Source: Pectinophora gossypiella (lineage: Eukaryota; Arthropoda; Insecta; Lepidoptera; Gelechiidae). From it: DNA of 64,000 bases. Position numbers and translations under genes: made by a program. This document shows, one piece after another, positions 9,669-19,742 of the stretch. Every line of letters begins with the position of its first letter. Position 1 is the stretch's first letter. Where the stretch lies: contig NC_065420.1 of the NCBI RefSeq assembly GCF_024362695.1, positions 6,277,420-6,341,419 on the forward strand. Reading direction: 5' to 3'. The notes beneath the pieces are model-generated. The model had not been told where the DNA came from and did no database searches. It was given only the letters and a program-made list of their open reading frames with translations.

Positions 9669-9908
9669 ATGGAAAAACATAAAATGTATACCGAAGGCGA
9701 TAAGACCACAAGTGGCCATTTTCCGCCCTCGCTTGCAAATGCCGTGTTTAGAACGAACTCCGGTAATGATTACTATAAGTATAAAGCGCAGTTTTGGGAC
9801 TCTGAAACGCAAAATGTTGCCATCTGGATGTTATTCTGGGTTTCATGGACTGTTTGTCAGGGTTGTATTATCTTTTTAGGGGCACAAGCGAATATAAACT
9901 TCTCATAA
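9669..9908 (+). CDS. Candidate small ORF (79 aa) with one predicted membrane segment; unproven
   Basis: The frame is open from 9651, after a TAG stop at 9648-9650. The first ATG is at 9669 and TAA is at 9906-9908. The N-terminal 45 or so residues are polar (KMYTEGDKTTSG, then NDYYKYKAQFWD). Residues 51-72 or so, starting VAIWMLFWVSWTVCQGC, are hydrophobic and long enough for one membrane span. I recognise no family. Local base composition is less AT-rich than the flanks. The stop codon lies in a run of ten A residues (9907-9916), so an mRNA-like 3' end is conceivable. Against a gene: no promoter or splice context is visible, two other frames are also open over most of the region, and the surroundings are repeats. 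It could be a processed-gene remnant or an unnoticed part of a mobile element. Confidence 0.25.
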   Translation: MEKHKMYTEGDKTTSGHFPPSLANAVFRTNSGNDYYKYKAQFWDSETQNVAIWMLFWVSWTVCQGCIIFLGAQANINFS

Positions 9909-9916
9909 AAAAAAAA

Positions 9917-11275
9917 CGAAATGCTCAGTAGCTTCGTAAATAAAAATATTAAATTCAAATAAAACATACGATTAGAATAAAAAAGTTTTTTTTTCATTCT
10001 TAAAATTAATGTTCTAAATTTAATTAAATTCGTGCTTTTTTGAACAGAAATTTGGATGTGTTTCAATTTTGTTGAAAAGTAGTCTTATACACACTTATAC
10101 ACGTAATAATTCTTATCGGGTTAGTCTGACACGTTTACTATGATTTTATTAAATCCTCCTTAGTAGTGAAATAAATAAGTAAACAAAAACAAAACAAATA
10201 AATTAATAAAGTCAACTCTTGGTAGTTTCACTTCCACATCGCTCGAATTCTATACACGGAAAACGAGCAAAAGACACCTGAATTCAAATAAAACAGCTGC
10301 GAACAAACACGGTTGTTTAACAAATACCCAGAACCTTCTGGTTCTAGTTTCCTTAATAAAACGTACATTTTGATATCACTGAAGGCAACAAGGTTAATTT
10401 AGTTAAAAGGGCACAAAGAGCTCACACCCTGTACTAGAATAACATTAGGTGGGACACGGCGCGAATAATGTATCCATACGGTAGGACCTTATGCAATTAA
10501 GGCGCGGGCTTCTAAGTACGCGGATTGTAAGGACGACAAAGAATTTGCTCTTTTTTCTTTGTTTTTTTACTAGAAGCAATACCGTAAGAACAATAAACAG
10601 CTGTTTAGAAATCAACTAATTTGCTAGACTGGGGCAATGGAGTTGACTGGGTTAAAGATGAATTATAAAAATATTAATTGAGTTAATTGGCTTCTATTAG
10701 AAGCCAGTCTCAAATTATCAAAAATCTTTCCCATTTTTAGTTTTGATTTATTATCGAATGTACTCTTATATCGAATATTGTATTTAAATATTTCGGTAAA
10801 ATATATATTTAAATATTTCGCTCAAGATGTTTTTTCCAAGAAAATTTTACTCGAAACTTTCAGCGTTACCACATTTTGCAGACCTTGCTTTTTACGAGTG
10901 AACCAACCTTGAGCCAAAAGAAACTTAGGTTTTCGAAGCAGCTGATTTTACGACCAACACTTGCAACAAGGTTAAGTGGGGTATAAAATGGAGTACAACT
11001 ATTTACGTGACACAACGTAGGGTACATATTTAGAGTAATTTTAGCCCCTAACCGATTCTAGCAAAATGTATTTATATATTAATTTTTATTTCTACAGCTC
11101 ATACTTACGTCAATTTGATATGACGCAATATACAGCTAGGGAAAAGGAAGTTTGACAACCGAATTTCAAGCATAATTTAACCTCTACAAACTAATATAGT
11201 TTTCTACTTTCCGCGACTAAAATAATGCCAAATTATAATTACAAGTACCAATCATGATACTGCTTGTTCGAAAGT
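9917..11275. other. Unassigned stretch, 1.36 kb
   Basis: No exon or repeat family recognised. It contains T- and A-rich runs near 9940-10060 and a GC-richer patch near 10440-10530. Confidence 0.35.
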
Positions 11276-11422
11276 CCTGGTAGTTTAAAAGGCCACATTG
11301 AAGCAATTCATCTAAGAGAGCAATTTTGCTATTTGACATTTGTTGACATATATGCGCAAATGTCAAATTGCAATATTGCTTTTTAGATGAATTGCTACAA
11401 TTTGGCTTTTTTAACCCACCTG
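11276..11422. mobile_element. MITE-1, palindromic element, copy 1
   Basis: The arms are inverted over much of their length: 'gcaattcatctaa' on the left and 'ttagatgaattgc' on the right, then 'atttgacattt' against 'aaatgtcaaatt', then 'agcaat.ttgct' palindromes. The outer ends resemble 'cagg..ggttaaaatggccacat', as in copy 3 at 21758-21922. Confidence 0.75.
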
Positions 11423-12863
11423 TCATATTAAGAACGATTCATTCCATTCACATTTGATCAAGTTGAAATACTCGCTTGTTCTTTTGCGTGGGACGCAACG
11501 AGATCGGGTTTTAATAAAAAACTCTTCGTCTATTCTCCTCTGCTCTTTTAATACATCCTCACACAACGCCAGCAATGAGAACCCCATCTCTTCAGCATGA
11601 CCATTGTCATGTAAATCACATTTGGAAAGAAATGCAAACTTCCCCGGAACGGATGAATATTTCAAATTATTCTATGCGTCGCCGAAGAGTTGGGAAATGT
11701 TGTCTAATTTGTTGTACATATCTATGTTTGCCATAGATTTATTTGTAAGGAGTTTTGGTTTGTTAAAATAATAAAAATAATATGGAAATAATTGTTCTCC
11801 TTGCGGAGATATTGACTATGGGGTTGTTACAAAAAATATATTCTCTAACGTGTGTCGAGTCGACAGATAAAGTAAAAAGCCTAAATGTTTGGTTGGAAAT
11901 CTGAGCTCCTTGTCGTTAAAAATAATTGGCATTTAAACTTATGAAATCACATTCATGTTTCATAGGTAACAGAGATGGTCAGACGAGATGAACTATGATA
12001 CGTAATTACTTACTATTTACTCTTCTTTAGTATTGTATTAGAACGTACTCTTAAGTTCAATTTGCCGTTATAAGCACATAGTAAAGAATAAAAGTAACCT
12101 CACTTATTATTGAACAACTCTCTTACCATAGACAAAAGGAATCATTCGCAGACGGTATAATCGGTATATTTAGATAAGGGCGAAGTAGGTATTATATTCG
12201 CGTCGCTGCTGTAGAGCAAACAGGCTCGCCATGTCGGGGTGGGCAGATGTGACGGGCCGTATATTCTGTAGGGATGGGACATGTCGATAAATGTTGTCGA
12301 TAAAAAAAATACAAGATAGATTAAGTTTACGCGGTTATTTTCATAATTATAACACAATAACGGGTTCTTACCGCGTTTGAAATAGGGATATATGAGACTC
12401 CCGATATTTCGACACTGTTGCAAGTGCCATGATCACGGGATGACTGATGAGATTGGAACAAGATAAGATAAGACAAGATAAGATTTTCTGTTTGAGTAAA
12501 GTAGCGTCATGCTATGGTGGTAGTTTTGACACAATACAAATGACGAAAAAATATAATGTTTTTGGAATTAGAACTGGTACTGCAAGTAGTACCAATTAAA
12601 AAGTTTCGATATATTTTTTAACTGATTGCACGGTTAATATTGGCAATAAAGAACAGTAATACTGATCCCCGATCTACAAATATTTAAAAAGTACTTTCGG
12701 AAAAGCGTAAAGTAACATTGTCAGCTATTTTGACACAGTTCATATTTTATGTGGAAAATTCCTAAAAATAAAACCTAACAAATACTTGGCTTAAAGGTCG
12801 TGCAACCAGGCCATTTAATTTAAAAATAAAAAGTACTTTGTACCTTCAAATGTATAGAAATGT
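11423..12863. other. Unassigned stretch containing a GATA-like array
   Basis: No exon recognised. The two minus-strand ORFs here (80 and 93 codons) have no recognisable domain. A cluster of GATAAG words lies at 12461-12485 and is listed separately. Confidence 0.35.
12461..12485 (+). repeat. Short (AGATA/AGACA)-type repeat with three GATAAG words
   Basis: Three copies of GATAAG start at 12462, 12467 and 12477. It can be read as a small imperfect microsatellite or as a cluster of insect GATA-factor sites; nothing here decides between them. Confidence 0.5.
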
Positions 12864-12864
12864 A

Positions 12865-13052
12865 AAGGTGGGTACTGACCATCGTTACGAGGTGTAATGT
12901 AACATGTTACACAGCGAGCATTCGTGCTGTTAGTACAGGGAAATAAGGCGCTCGTAGCGAGCATCAACACTGATTTTAAGCACATGACGTAACATATCAT
13001 GCTCGCTGCGAATGGTACAATACGCCTCGTAACACCGGTCAGTACCCACCTT
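12865..13052. mobile_element. MITE-2, 188 bp with about 37-bp inverted ends
   Basis: The left end starts 'aaggtgggtactgacc' and continues 'gttacgaggtgtaatgta'. The right end, reverse complemented, is 'aaggtgggtactgacc' continuing 'gttacgaggcgtattgta'. The inner parts carry 'cagcgagcattcg' against 'cgaatg' further in. No coding capacity. Confidence 0.8.
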
Positions 13053-13217
13053 GAAACTACATGAGCGGAAAAATTCAAAACGGCCATCATAGCATGCGCT
13101 ACTTACTTAGAGTGAACGTATATTTCTTTGTGGAAGCGAGACAGATAATTTATGACGTGGATTCTCATCGTTTTCAAGAAAAATAAAATGCTAACTGCCG
13201 GGTTTACGTGACAACCG

Positions 13218-13324
13218 CGGCGCGAATTATATTGAGCGCTTTGACCAATAAACGACACGAATGCTATCTACGTAGATGGACCTCAAACGGATATTGGTCG
13301 AAAGCTTCGATATAATTCGCGCCG
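13218..13324. mobile_element. MITE-3, 107 bp with about 33-bp inverted ends
   Basis: The left arm 'cggcgcgaattatat' ... 'gaccaata' is matched by the reverse complement of the right arm, with a few mismatches in between. A 12-bp palindrome, 'atctacgtagat', lies in the centre (13266-13277). Confidence 0.7.
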
Positions 13325-13839
13325 TGCGCGGCACGGTTACCCTGCAAATTCCAACTGAACGTGCTTCTTAACGTACTTGCTGGATATTATAAGCGATGAG
13401 CTGTTAATCTGTTACCTATTACTTATCTGAAGACAGAAATGCTTAAAGTTTCATTTTACATCAATAGTGCACGAGCGTAATAAAAGCTTCTGTCTTAGAA
13501 ATAGATTTTATTTATGTTTAAACTAAGACCATATTGAGTTACTCGCCATTATTCTCGGAAAGCATAACTAAACTGGTTCGTAACAATAACAACACAAGCA
13601 ATTCTGCGGATAAACGAGTTCAAATAAGAAATCTTTATAAACCACAATGAATGAGCGAGTACTTTAACGAGCAGTAATTGACCCAGAAATAGTTTCTCAT
13701 ACAAAGTTCAAAGGAACTCAGTAGTTAATTCTACAACGCTATAAATTACCGGAGAAAAACTCGTCACAGAATTTTACTTGCACATTTTTTTCAGCTTCCA
13801 CTTCGAGTGCTGATCATGTAGAATGATTAAAAATAAGAA

Positions 13840-14120
13840 AATATCTAATCGACATGTGGCAATCGACGGCGGTGCGTCCCGAAAGTGTAATAAAATGGCG
13901 ACTGTAGGCCGGTAGCGGGCGAGGGGAGTTTTTAAGTCGTCTTGCCTCCATCCAAACACAAGCCAAAAATCTTTATAAATGCAAACGAGACCGAGATATC
14001 CAGCTGCCAGCGGGTGGGTAAGGGATAGAGATAGGTGCATTCGAGTTAGCTCTGCGGTCGCGGTAGATACAGCACGTTCGTGCCGCTTCAGACGGTGTGG
14101 TTAAGGGTGCCCTAACTTTC
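13840..14120. other. GC-richer block of unknown nature
   Basis: This patch is visibly less AT-rich than its surroundings and stays open for 88 and 113 codons in two minus-strand frames that overlap. I found no splice sites or domain that would make it an exon. It may be old mobile DNA or a regulatory block. It lies about 0.8 kb downstream of the semaphorin exon in the direction of that gene. Confidence 0.3.
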
Positions 14121-14814
14121 CTACGAATTCGAGTGGAGAAGGAAAAACAAATAATCAAATACCTCGTTTGAATGTATAACTTGGACCGTTTTAAAACAAA
14201 ATAGGTGGCGAATACTGTATTTGGACTGTATACAAAGAAAATAAGTTTTTTTTTGTACAAATGACCAAATTCGATATGCCGATAATTGAATTGAAATGAG
14301 TTATGAAAGAACAAAAGAATTCGAAATGTTATCGATGTAAAAATTCTTTGATAGTACCAAATGAAATGTAGAGTCGAGGATTTTCATTATTGATACAAAA
14401 GGGTTTTTTGAATGGGATAGGTCTTGCGGAAGTCAATTTAATTATGTTATGTTACTGGACATTATACGCACCTGATTGCCCGAAATAGCAAGATAATTCT
14501 GGACTGGACTGGAAACTTTGGACGCTATTAGGCGTAAAAAAATGTAAATAAATCGAGATTTTGGCGACGAAAATTACATTAAAAGTGATTGATTTTTCAA
14601 ATGGCGCTTGCGTGGTTTTGACTGTAAGGTGATTATCAATTAGGTGATGTCAATCGAATCAATCAAACTCACACTTTTTGTAGGTAATGTAGTGATATTG
14701 AGCTTTTCTCATTATTTACAATGTTCCACTTATTTGGAGACTTAACAGTTCTACTTAGCGTTTAAAGTGTTTATAAAGGTATCTCTTCGAACATATGTCG
14801 CCAACTAACGTAAG

Positions 14815-14832
14815 TTCTAGAATATTCTAGAA
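14815..14832. promoter_or_regulatory. Perfect heat-shock-element match in the semaphorin intron
   Basis: The sequence TTCTAGAATATTCTAGAA fits four alternating TTC/GAA units with two-base spacers exactly, the consensus for binding of trimeric heat shock factor. It lies 105 bp past the 5' splice site of the semaphorin exon. Function is not shown; the match itself is certain. Confidence 0.5.
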
Positions 14833-14936
14833 TATTTTTGCGTTAACGGTCATGATATTGACCACAGGTGTTCGAAAATCTACCCATTAATGACTTCTAG
14901 TTTTATTTATAAAAATAATCAATAAATAGCACATAC

Positions 14937-15033
14937 CTGCCGCCTACTAACAAATAGTTGCCATCTCGCAACAATAATCTGAAGTAATCTGTGTGTGTCT
15001 CGTTGCCGAGGAACTTGTGTGTGTCGTCGACCC
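14937..15033 (-). CDS. Sema1a: Internal exon of a class 1 semaphorin (Sema-1a/1b type), start of the sema domain
   Basis: Read on the minus strand, the exon follows an acceptor ending 'tttcag' (15034-15039) and is followed by the donor 'gtatgt' (14931-14936). It is 97 nt: two bases complete a codon begun upstream, 31 codons follow, and two bases start the next codon, so it enters in phase 1 and leaves in phase 2. The peptide contains KFLGNETHTDYFRLLLR, then DGNYLLVGG and a split residue compatible with R. In insect Sema-1 proteins this position reads FIGNESH-D-FK-L--D--SLL-GARN, the first part of the sema propeller just after the signal peptide region. N of GNET is also an N-glycosylation sequon. 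Class 1 semaphorins are membrane-bound axon-guidance ligands that bind plexin. Neighbouring exons were not recognised, so the flanking DNA is taken as long introns. Sema-1b or another class 1 paralogue is the main alternative. Confidence 0.87.
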
Positions 15034-15102
15034 CTGAAACAAACAAACAAGCAACACGTTAATACTTGTATGTACTTTTAAAACCGACCGACCGATTTTT
15101 AA

Positions 15103-15182
15103 CGGCGATATCACCTATCGCGTAGGTCTAACAGAATGCTGATGTCCATCTCGAAGTGTGGGTAATCAGTTCACCTTACGAC
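15103..15182 (-). repeat. Rep-8, diverged reverse fragment
   Basis: It shows 'ggcgatatcacctatcgcgt', 'aggtctaacagaa' and 'gtgtgggta', a diverged reverse-complement match to the Rep-8 segment around 'cgtgataggtggtgagccgt'. It begins 70 bp upstream of the semaphorin exon. Confidence 0.5.
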
Positions 15183-15185
15183 AAG

Positions 15186-15246
15186 AACTTCCCTCAGTTG
15201 GTGAGAGAAGGCATGTCGATTAGTGGGACGTAAATAAATAGGTTGC
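15186..15246 (+). repeat. Retroposon tail fragment, diverged
   Basis: The words 'ccctcagttg', 'tagtgggacgt' and 'aataggttgc' follow the order of the tail at 4605-4712 ('cggttgattg', 'cagtgggacgt', 'ataggctg'). Confidence 0.4.
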
Positions 15247-16248
15247 TTTTTTATAGGTTTACACAATATTTAAAATCTACCTATAAAATGCTACTTAGGT
15301 TCTATGACGATCTTGTGACGTAGCGAGTAGGCGCCGCTACTTCAAAAGCGCACCCCTGATGCCGGGAAGCAGTGGTATCAGTACTGGTTGGAGGTCGAAG
15401 AAATGGATTCTGGTAGGGCTCTAGCTAGAACATCACCGATTGAGAAATTGGTCGGTGTAATGCGGAAGGCGTAGTTCTCTTAAATAAAGAGAGAGACACA
15501 ATATTTCGTATTAAGTGCCTATCAAAATGAAAGCAGCCGTATAATTTTGTTTTATTTAGTTAGACATGAAATTAATATCATGTTAGGCCTCAAACAAGAA
15601 CATTTCAGTAAATAATTTTCAAGAATATTTAACCGACAACAAAAGCAATTACGTTAAAAGCCCACGTATCGTCGATACTGTAATTAATGTAGTATCGAGT
15701 GACTTTGTGAATAAGAATTAACATATCCATCAAACAGCTTGGAGGTTGGAATTCGCCGAACAGTTCATTGGATACTTATTAAAATTCCAATTATGATTTT
15801 TATTTTAAAACACTTACCCGTGCTTAGGGAAACTCATAAAGAGAAAATTAAAATCGAAAAAAATCTTTTTACTATGTAATGTACTTATGTTTACAGTCAA
15901 CATATAAATTCATGTTTGTTCGTGTTTGTTTAATATTAATATTTTATAAATGTGTTTCCGATTTATTTTAATGTATTTTGTTATTATTGATATTTTTTAT
16001 TAGCATCTAAAGCGACATTTTTGTGTTAAATATTTGTATACCGATCAGGCTGGACATGTTGAAACCCAAAATATAAATTGTAAGATCATTGTTATGTTAC
16101 ACATGTTTCACAAATAAATGATAATGATTATGTTTGCAATTCCCGATGGAGTGGGCACAGCCATAAGGTACTGTTGTACTGTTTGAAATAAGGCATAATA
16201 TTATGTACCTTTAGTAACCCTATTTGCAGAACGTGTGACTTAATCGAA
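15247..16248. other. Unassigned stretch, 1.0 kb
   Basis: No exon or repeat family recognised. The upstream intron of the semaphorin exon runs through it. Confidence 0.35.
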
Positions 16249-16412
16249 CATAGATAATTGATATCACGTGTTTCCAGTATTTGTGCCCGGTTAATAGCAA
16301 TAGACTCGACCCTATTACATGGGACTTAAATATATCTCGCGAGGATGTGTGTATATATACTATACACTTCTGTCTATCCCTTCTGGGATACAGACGTGAT
16401 GGTATGTTATGA
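16249..16412 (+). repeat. Rep-12, longest copy
   Basis: The order is 'ttgatatcacgtgtttccag', 'atttgtgcccggttaatagc', 'atgggacttaaata', 'cttctgtctatcccttctgg' and 'gacgtgatgg'. Reverse copies lie at 8568-8702 and 36390-36510. Its class is unknown. Confidence 0.65.
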
Positions 16413-16443
16413 TCATATAAACCACAAGCACAACAACGAAGAA

Positions 16444-16566
16444 CTGGGGGGAGCACCGAAGTAATTCATCTAAAAAGCAATATTGCAATTTGACATTTGC
16501 GCATATAAAAGTAAGTGTGCAATTCAAACTAATGTCAAATAGCAATATTGCTTTTTACATGAATTC
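16444..16566. mobile_element. MITE-1, palindromic element, copy 2
   Basis: It carries 'aattcatctaaaaagcaata', 'ttgcaatttgacatttgcgc' and, inverted, 'aatgtcaaatagcaatattg' with 'catgaatt'. The right end abuts a SINE-A body directly. Confidence 0.7.
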
Positions 16567-16795
16567 CCTAGTTTGGTTAGGACATTACAGGCTGATCACC
16601 TGATTGTCCGAAAGTAAGATGATCCGTGCTTCGGAAGGCATGTTAAGCTGCTGGTCCCGGTTACAACTTACTGACTTAAGTAAGTAGTCGTTACATGAGT
16701 CTTGTCAGGGGCCTTTGGCGGCTCAATAGTAACCCTGACACCAGGGTTGATGGGGTTGGTAATCCACCTCACAACCTACACGATAGGAGATTCTA
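16567..16795 (+). repeat. SINE-A, headless copy
   Basis: It has 'ttggttaggacattacaggc', 'gatcacctgattgtccgaaa', 'ggtcccggttac', 'catgagtcttgtcaggggcc' and 'aatccacctcacaacc', the body of SINE-A without the tRNA-like head. Confidence 0.75.
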
Positions 16796-16947
16796 TACCA
16801 TAAAATTCACTTGATATTAAATCAGGAACATGAGCTAAATCATCCCCCACCCCTCAGTATTTGGCGTACCAAATACTAAATAGTGTAAATAATAGTGTCT
16901 GACAACCTGACAACGAAAACCTGTATAGCCGAGAGCGCGCGGCCCCT

Positions 16948-16985
16948 CACACACACACAAACACACACACAAACACACACACACA
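16948..16985 (+). repeat. (CA)n microsatellite with CAAA interruptions
   Basis: Runs of 'cacaca' are separated by 'caaac' units. It leads straight into a LINE 3' end. Confidence 0.9.
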
Positions 16986-17174
16986 AATTCAAATTCAAAA
17001 ATATCTTTATTCAGTAGGTAACATAGTTACACTTTGAATCGTCAATTTTTACATAACGAACGTCTCATCCGCCTAAAACTACTGCAACTTCTCACAACCT
17101 GTATAGCCGGGGAAAAGAAGCTGCAAGAAAAACCTCGGCACAGAGCCCTAGACGTTCTTTAAAAAAATAAAAAT

Positions 17175-17177
<3 letters not shown>
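16986..17177 (-). mobile_element. Non-LTR retrotransposon 3' end, 5'-truncated
   Basis: The plus strand reads 'attcaaattcaaaaatatct', 'ttattcagtaggtaacatag', 'acactttgaatcgtc' and 'acgaacgtctcatccgccta'. The reverse strand ends in the 'aaagatatttttgaatttga' 3' terminus common in Lepidoptera. Other copies: 35298-35430, 51092-51215 and a fragment at 33164-33232. Confidence 0.75.

Positions 17178-17206
<29 letters not shown>
17178..17206 (+). repeat. (AC)n microsatellite
   Basis: An uninterrupted AC run of about 14 units. Confidence 0.9.
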
Positions 17207-17208
<2 letters not shown>

Positions 17209-17575
17209 TGCATGACATACACGCCTTAACACTACCAAAGCCGATTATAGTTCTTGGAACTATTAATGTACTAAACGAAGTCGGAATCTAAGCTCCATTA
17301 TAATGTTACCGCCGCCGTCAGTGGGCCAGGTGCCTGAATGAGGTGTGAGAAGATGGACGTGGACCTCATTAAATGCCTATTGTCAACAAACAGACATCTT
17401 TTGACATTTTTGTCTCGGATTTGGACCCGACCCCACAACCCAGTACCCTACTACCTGGAGACAGGACGGTTAATGACAAACATTGCGTCGATGTAATGTT
17501 TACTCAAATATTCTTGGTATTATTTTCTTAACAAAGAATTTTGCTGTTACAATTGTAGAAATTTAAATAGGTAAG

Positions 17576-17862
17576 CATCTCTGATCTAGTGGTTAGAGCG
17601 TTGGGCTCACGATCTGGAGCTCCGGGTATGATTCCCGATGTTCCCATTGTTGAAATCACTGTCGACTGTTCTTTGTTTGGTAAGGACATTGCAGGCTTGA
17701 ATCACCTGATTGATTGGAGGGCACGTTAAACCGATGGTCCCGAAAAAAACACCTCCACCAAACCGCAGTAGATCAGTGAGGGGGAGTATACTACTCCAGT
17801 TGACTGAGGGCAGGCCTGTGCCCTGTAGTGGGACGTATAAAGGCTGTTTATGTTTTTATGTT
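17576..17862 (+). mobile_element. SINE-A variant with retroposon tail
   Basis: A tRNA-like head ('tgatctagtggttagagcg', 'cacgatctggagctccgggt') is followed by SINE-A words ('aaggacattgcaggcttgaa', 'gggcacgttaaaccgatggt') and then the shared tail 'ggcaggcctgtgccc' and 'tagtgggacgtataaaggct'. The B box is mutated, so the copy is old. Confidence 0.75.
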
Positions 17863-18394
17863 ATGTGTCTGCAATGCTATGTTTAGACATGTTTCAAAAA
17901 ATGCTTCGTACAGACGAATGAACAAACATAACCCATAGGCTGCAGGAGCCACCTGCTATCGCGTATTTGACAGATAAAAGAGTTCATTTAAGCGTAAAAC
18001 AATATTCATAAAACCCAACGTTCGTATTCGTGAGCTATAAAAACGGAGTGAGAATAATATGACAAGTGAAACGTCTTCGGAAGGCACGTACGATAAAATC
18101 AAAGATTACTCTGAAAGGCCCTTTTTATGTCGATGGATAGGTTCACGACTTTTTTGATAACGTCACTCAAATATCAGTTGATGTATAAAGCAATATCAAA
18201 GTGATGGAGAATGAAATGGCACTGTGAGATACATTTTAAGGACTTCAAAAAAGAAGAATGTTATATTTTGACCCGCATGTATGTGGGATGGAAATAAAAC
18301 TTGGCCAATTGAGCTCCGACACAGTTTATTATTTTTTCTAACTACACCGTCGCGTCGGTACATACAATTCTTTCGCCATTTCGGCACACCCCGG
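17863..18394. other. Unassigned stretch
   Basis: No exon or repeat family recognised. Confidence 0.35.
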
Positions 18395-18600
18395 ACACTT
18401 CATACAAACAACCTCGTTTTACACAGACACCACACATGGACATTCTCGTACACGTGCATCTGTGTGAGTGACGTCTGACGCCATACGATTTAAGTCTAAA
18501 CTATATCCGAGGGGGATGAGGTAAACCTAGCTCAGACGCTGGTGGGGAGCGGAGAGTTGCCGTTCTATACGTAGTATTATTCCTTATTCTAGGATTTCGG
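18395..18600 (-). repeat. Rep-2, reverse copy
   Basis: It carries 'cctcgttttacacagacacc', 'gtacacgtgcatctgtgtga', 'gaggtaaacctagctcagac' and 'gctggtggggagcggagagt'. Confidence 0.7.
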
Positions 18601-19502
18601 GAAAAAGTAAAAGTCACGACTATAGACCATTCTAGAATATCGTTATAGACAAAATATAGTACGTGGGCTTCTAAACACGTGTGTGAAATTTCACAGGTGT
18701 ATGTTTGTCCACGCATTTCTCAGAAACTACAAATTGTTAGAATTTGAGGTACGTTTATTTTTAATAATTACTTACCTATGTTTTCATATTCCCATCAAAA
18801 AAATAATAAGACAGATTATATAACTTGTACTAACACTAGGGTAAATGGTCACTGCACTGACAAACGCACAACATACTATTTACCCGACTGCGGCGAAGCA
18901 AAAATGAGGGTTATTTACTCCATGAATAGACGCGAGCCAACATAATCAGCGAGCAACAACCAACCCTAGTTTAAAATACAAGTCGCCATTGTCAGCGGAT
19001 TACAATAAATAAAATATTAAACGTTAAAGTTAAGTGGCTCCCCCTAATCGAGCTCCGAGGGGACATTAAAAAAACTAATTACCGTGACGTCATTAAAATG
19101 TATGGTGCGACTCACGGAGGAGTGAGCTATTTGAGGAGGGCGTTGTGCGATTTATAGCCGGAATTAATCCCTTATTTTAAGTTCTTTTATGGTATGGTGT
19201 CAGTAAAAATAAAAGTCAAAAACAAAAAATAGCGTATCATCCCTGACATAATAGTCTACTCCTAGTCTAATTATCTGCCCAATAGTCGATTGCCAACCAC
19301 AGGTCTATTTTTCCCTAAAAAAGTAGCATCGAAAATGCTGCACCGACAAGAGCGTGGCTCATAAATTGATGATGATGAGTCAATTGGTAACTGGTCACAA
19401 TATTGTCACAACTTACGTTCGTTATCCTTATAGGGATGCCTTGAGACACAAATTAACTGCTGTACTTACATATATACCAATGCTGAGTACAGGCCTCGCG
19501 CT
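18601..19502. other. Unassigned stretch with a less AT-rich block
   Basis: The block at about 19030-19170 is less AT-rich and includes a TGACGTCA palindrome at 19085-19092. A short piece at 19325-19376 matches the LINE-2 stop region ('atgctgcaccgacaagagcg'). No exon recognised. Confidence 0.35.
19325..19376 (+). pseudogene. LINE-2 ORF terminus fragment
   Basis: It reads MLHRQERGS then a stop, the same ending as the LINE-2 remnant at 32281-32557 (MLHRQERDS). Confidence 0.55.
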
Positions 19503-19612
19503 CAACTAGATGTGACTTAAACGTAGCTGGCTATGGGGTGTATTGTATTGTACCTATATACTATATACCACTGCCTACCCCTTTAGTATACAGGCGTGAT
19601 GCCATGTTATGT
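19503..19612 (+). repeat. Rep-12, 3' half
   Basis: It has 'gtgacttaaacgtagctggc', 'tatggggtgtattg', 'ccactgcctacccctttagt' and 'caggcgtgatg'. Confidence 0.6.
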
Positions 19613-19742
19613 TGTGCTATTGAATTCTAAGATGGGTACGATAAACCATATAATGAGTGGTATCCAGTCCATCGCCCATATTGTTCATGTCGATGAAGTA
19701 TAAGTACAATTGATACCAATCTTTCAAACTGGTCTTCTTCTA

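Noticed and set aside
12522..12560. CQNY on the minus strand, considered as the next sema exon (..DDCQNYIR..)
   Set aside because: The residues on either side do not match a sema domain and no splice sites fit.
13774..14314. Overlapping minus-strand ORFs over a GC-richer block, considered as a semaphorin exon
   Set aside because: The translation has no semaphorin motif and no splice sites bound a sensible frame.
16948..17206. CRISPR-like array
   Set aside because: The regular repeats here are CA microsatellites. No spaced direct repeats of CRISPR type occur and the DNA is eukaryotic.
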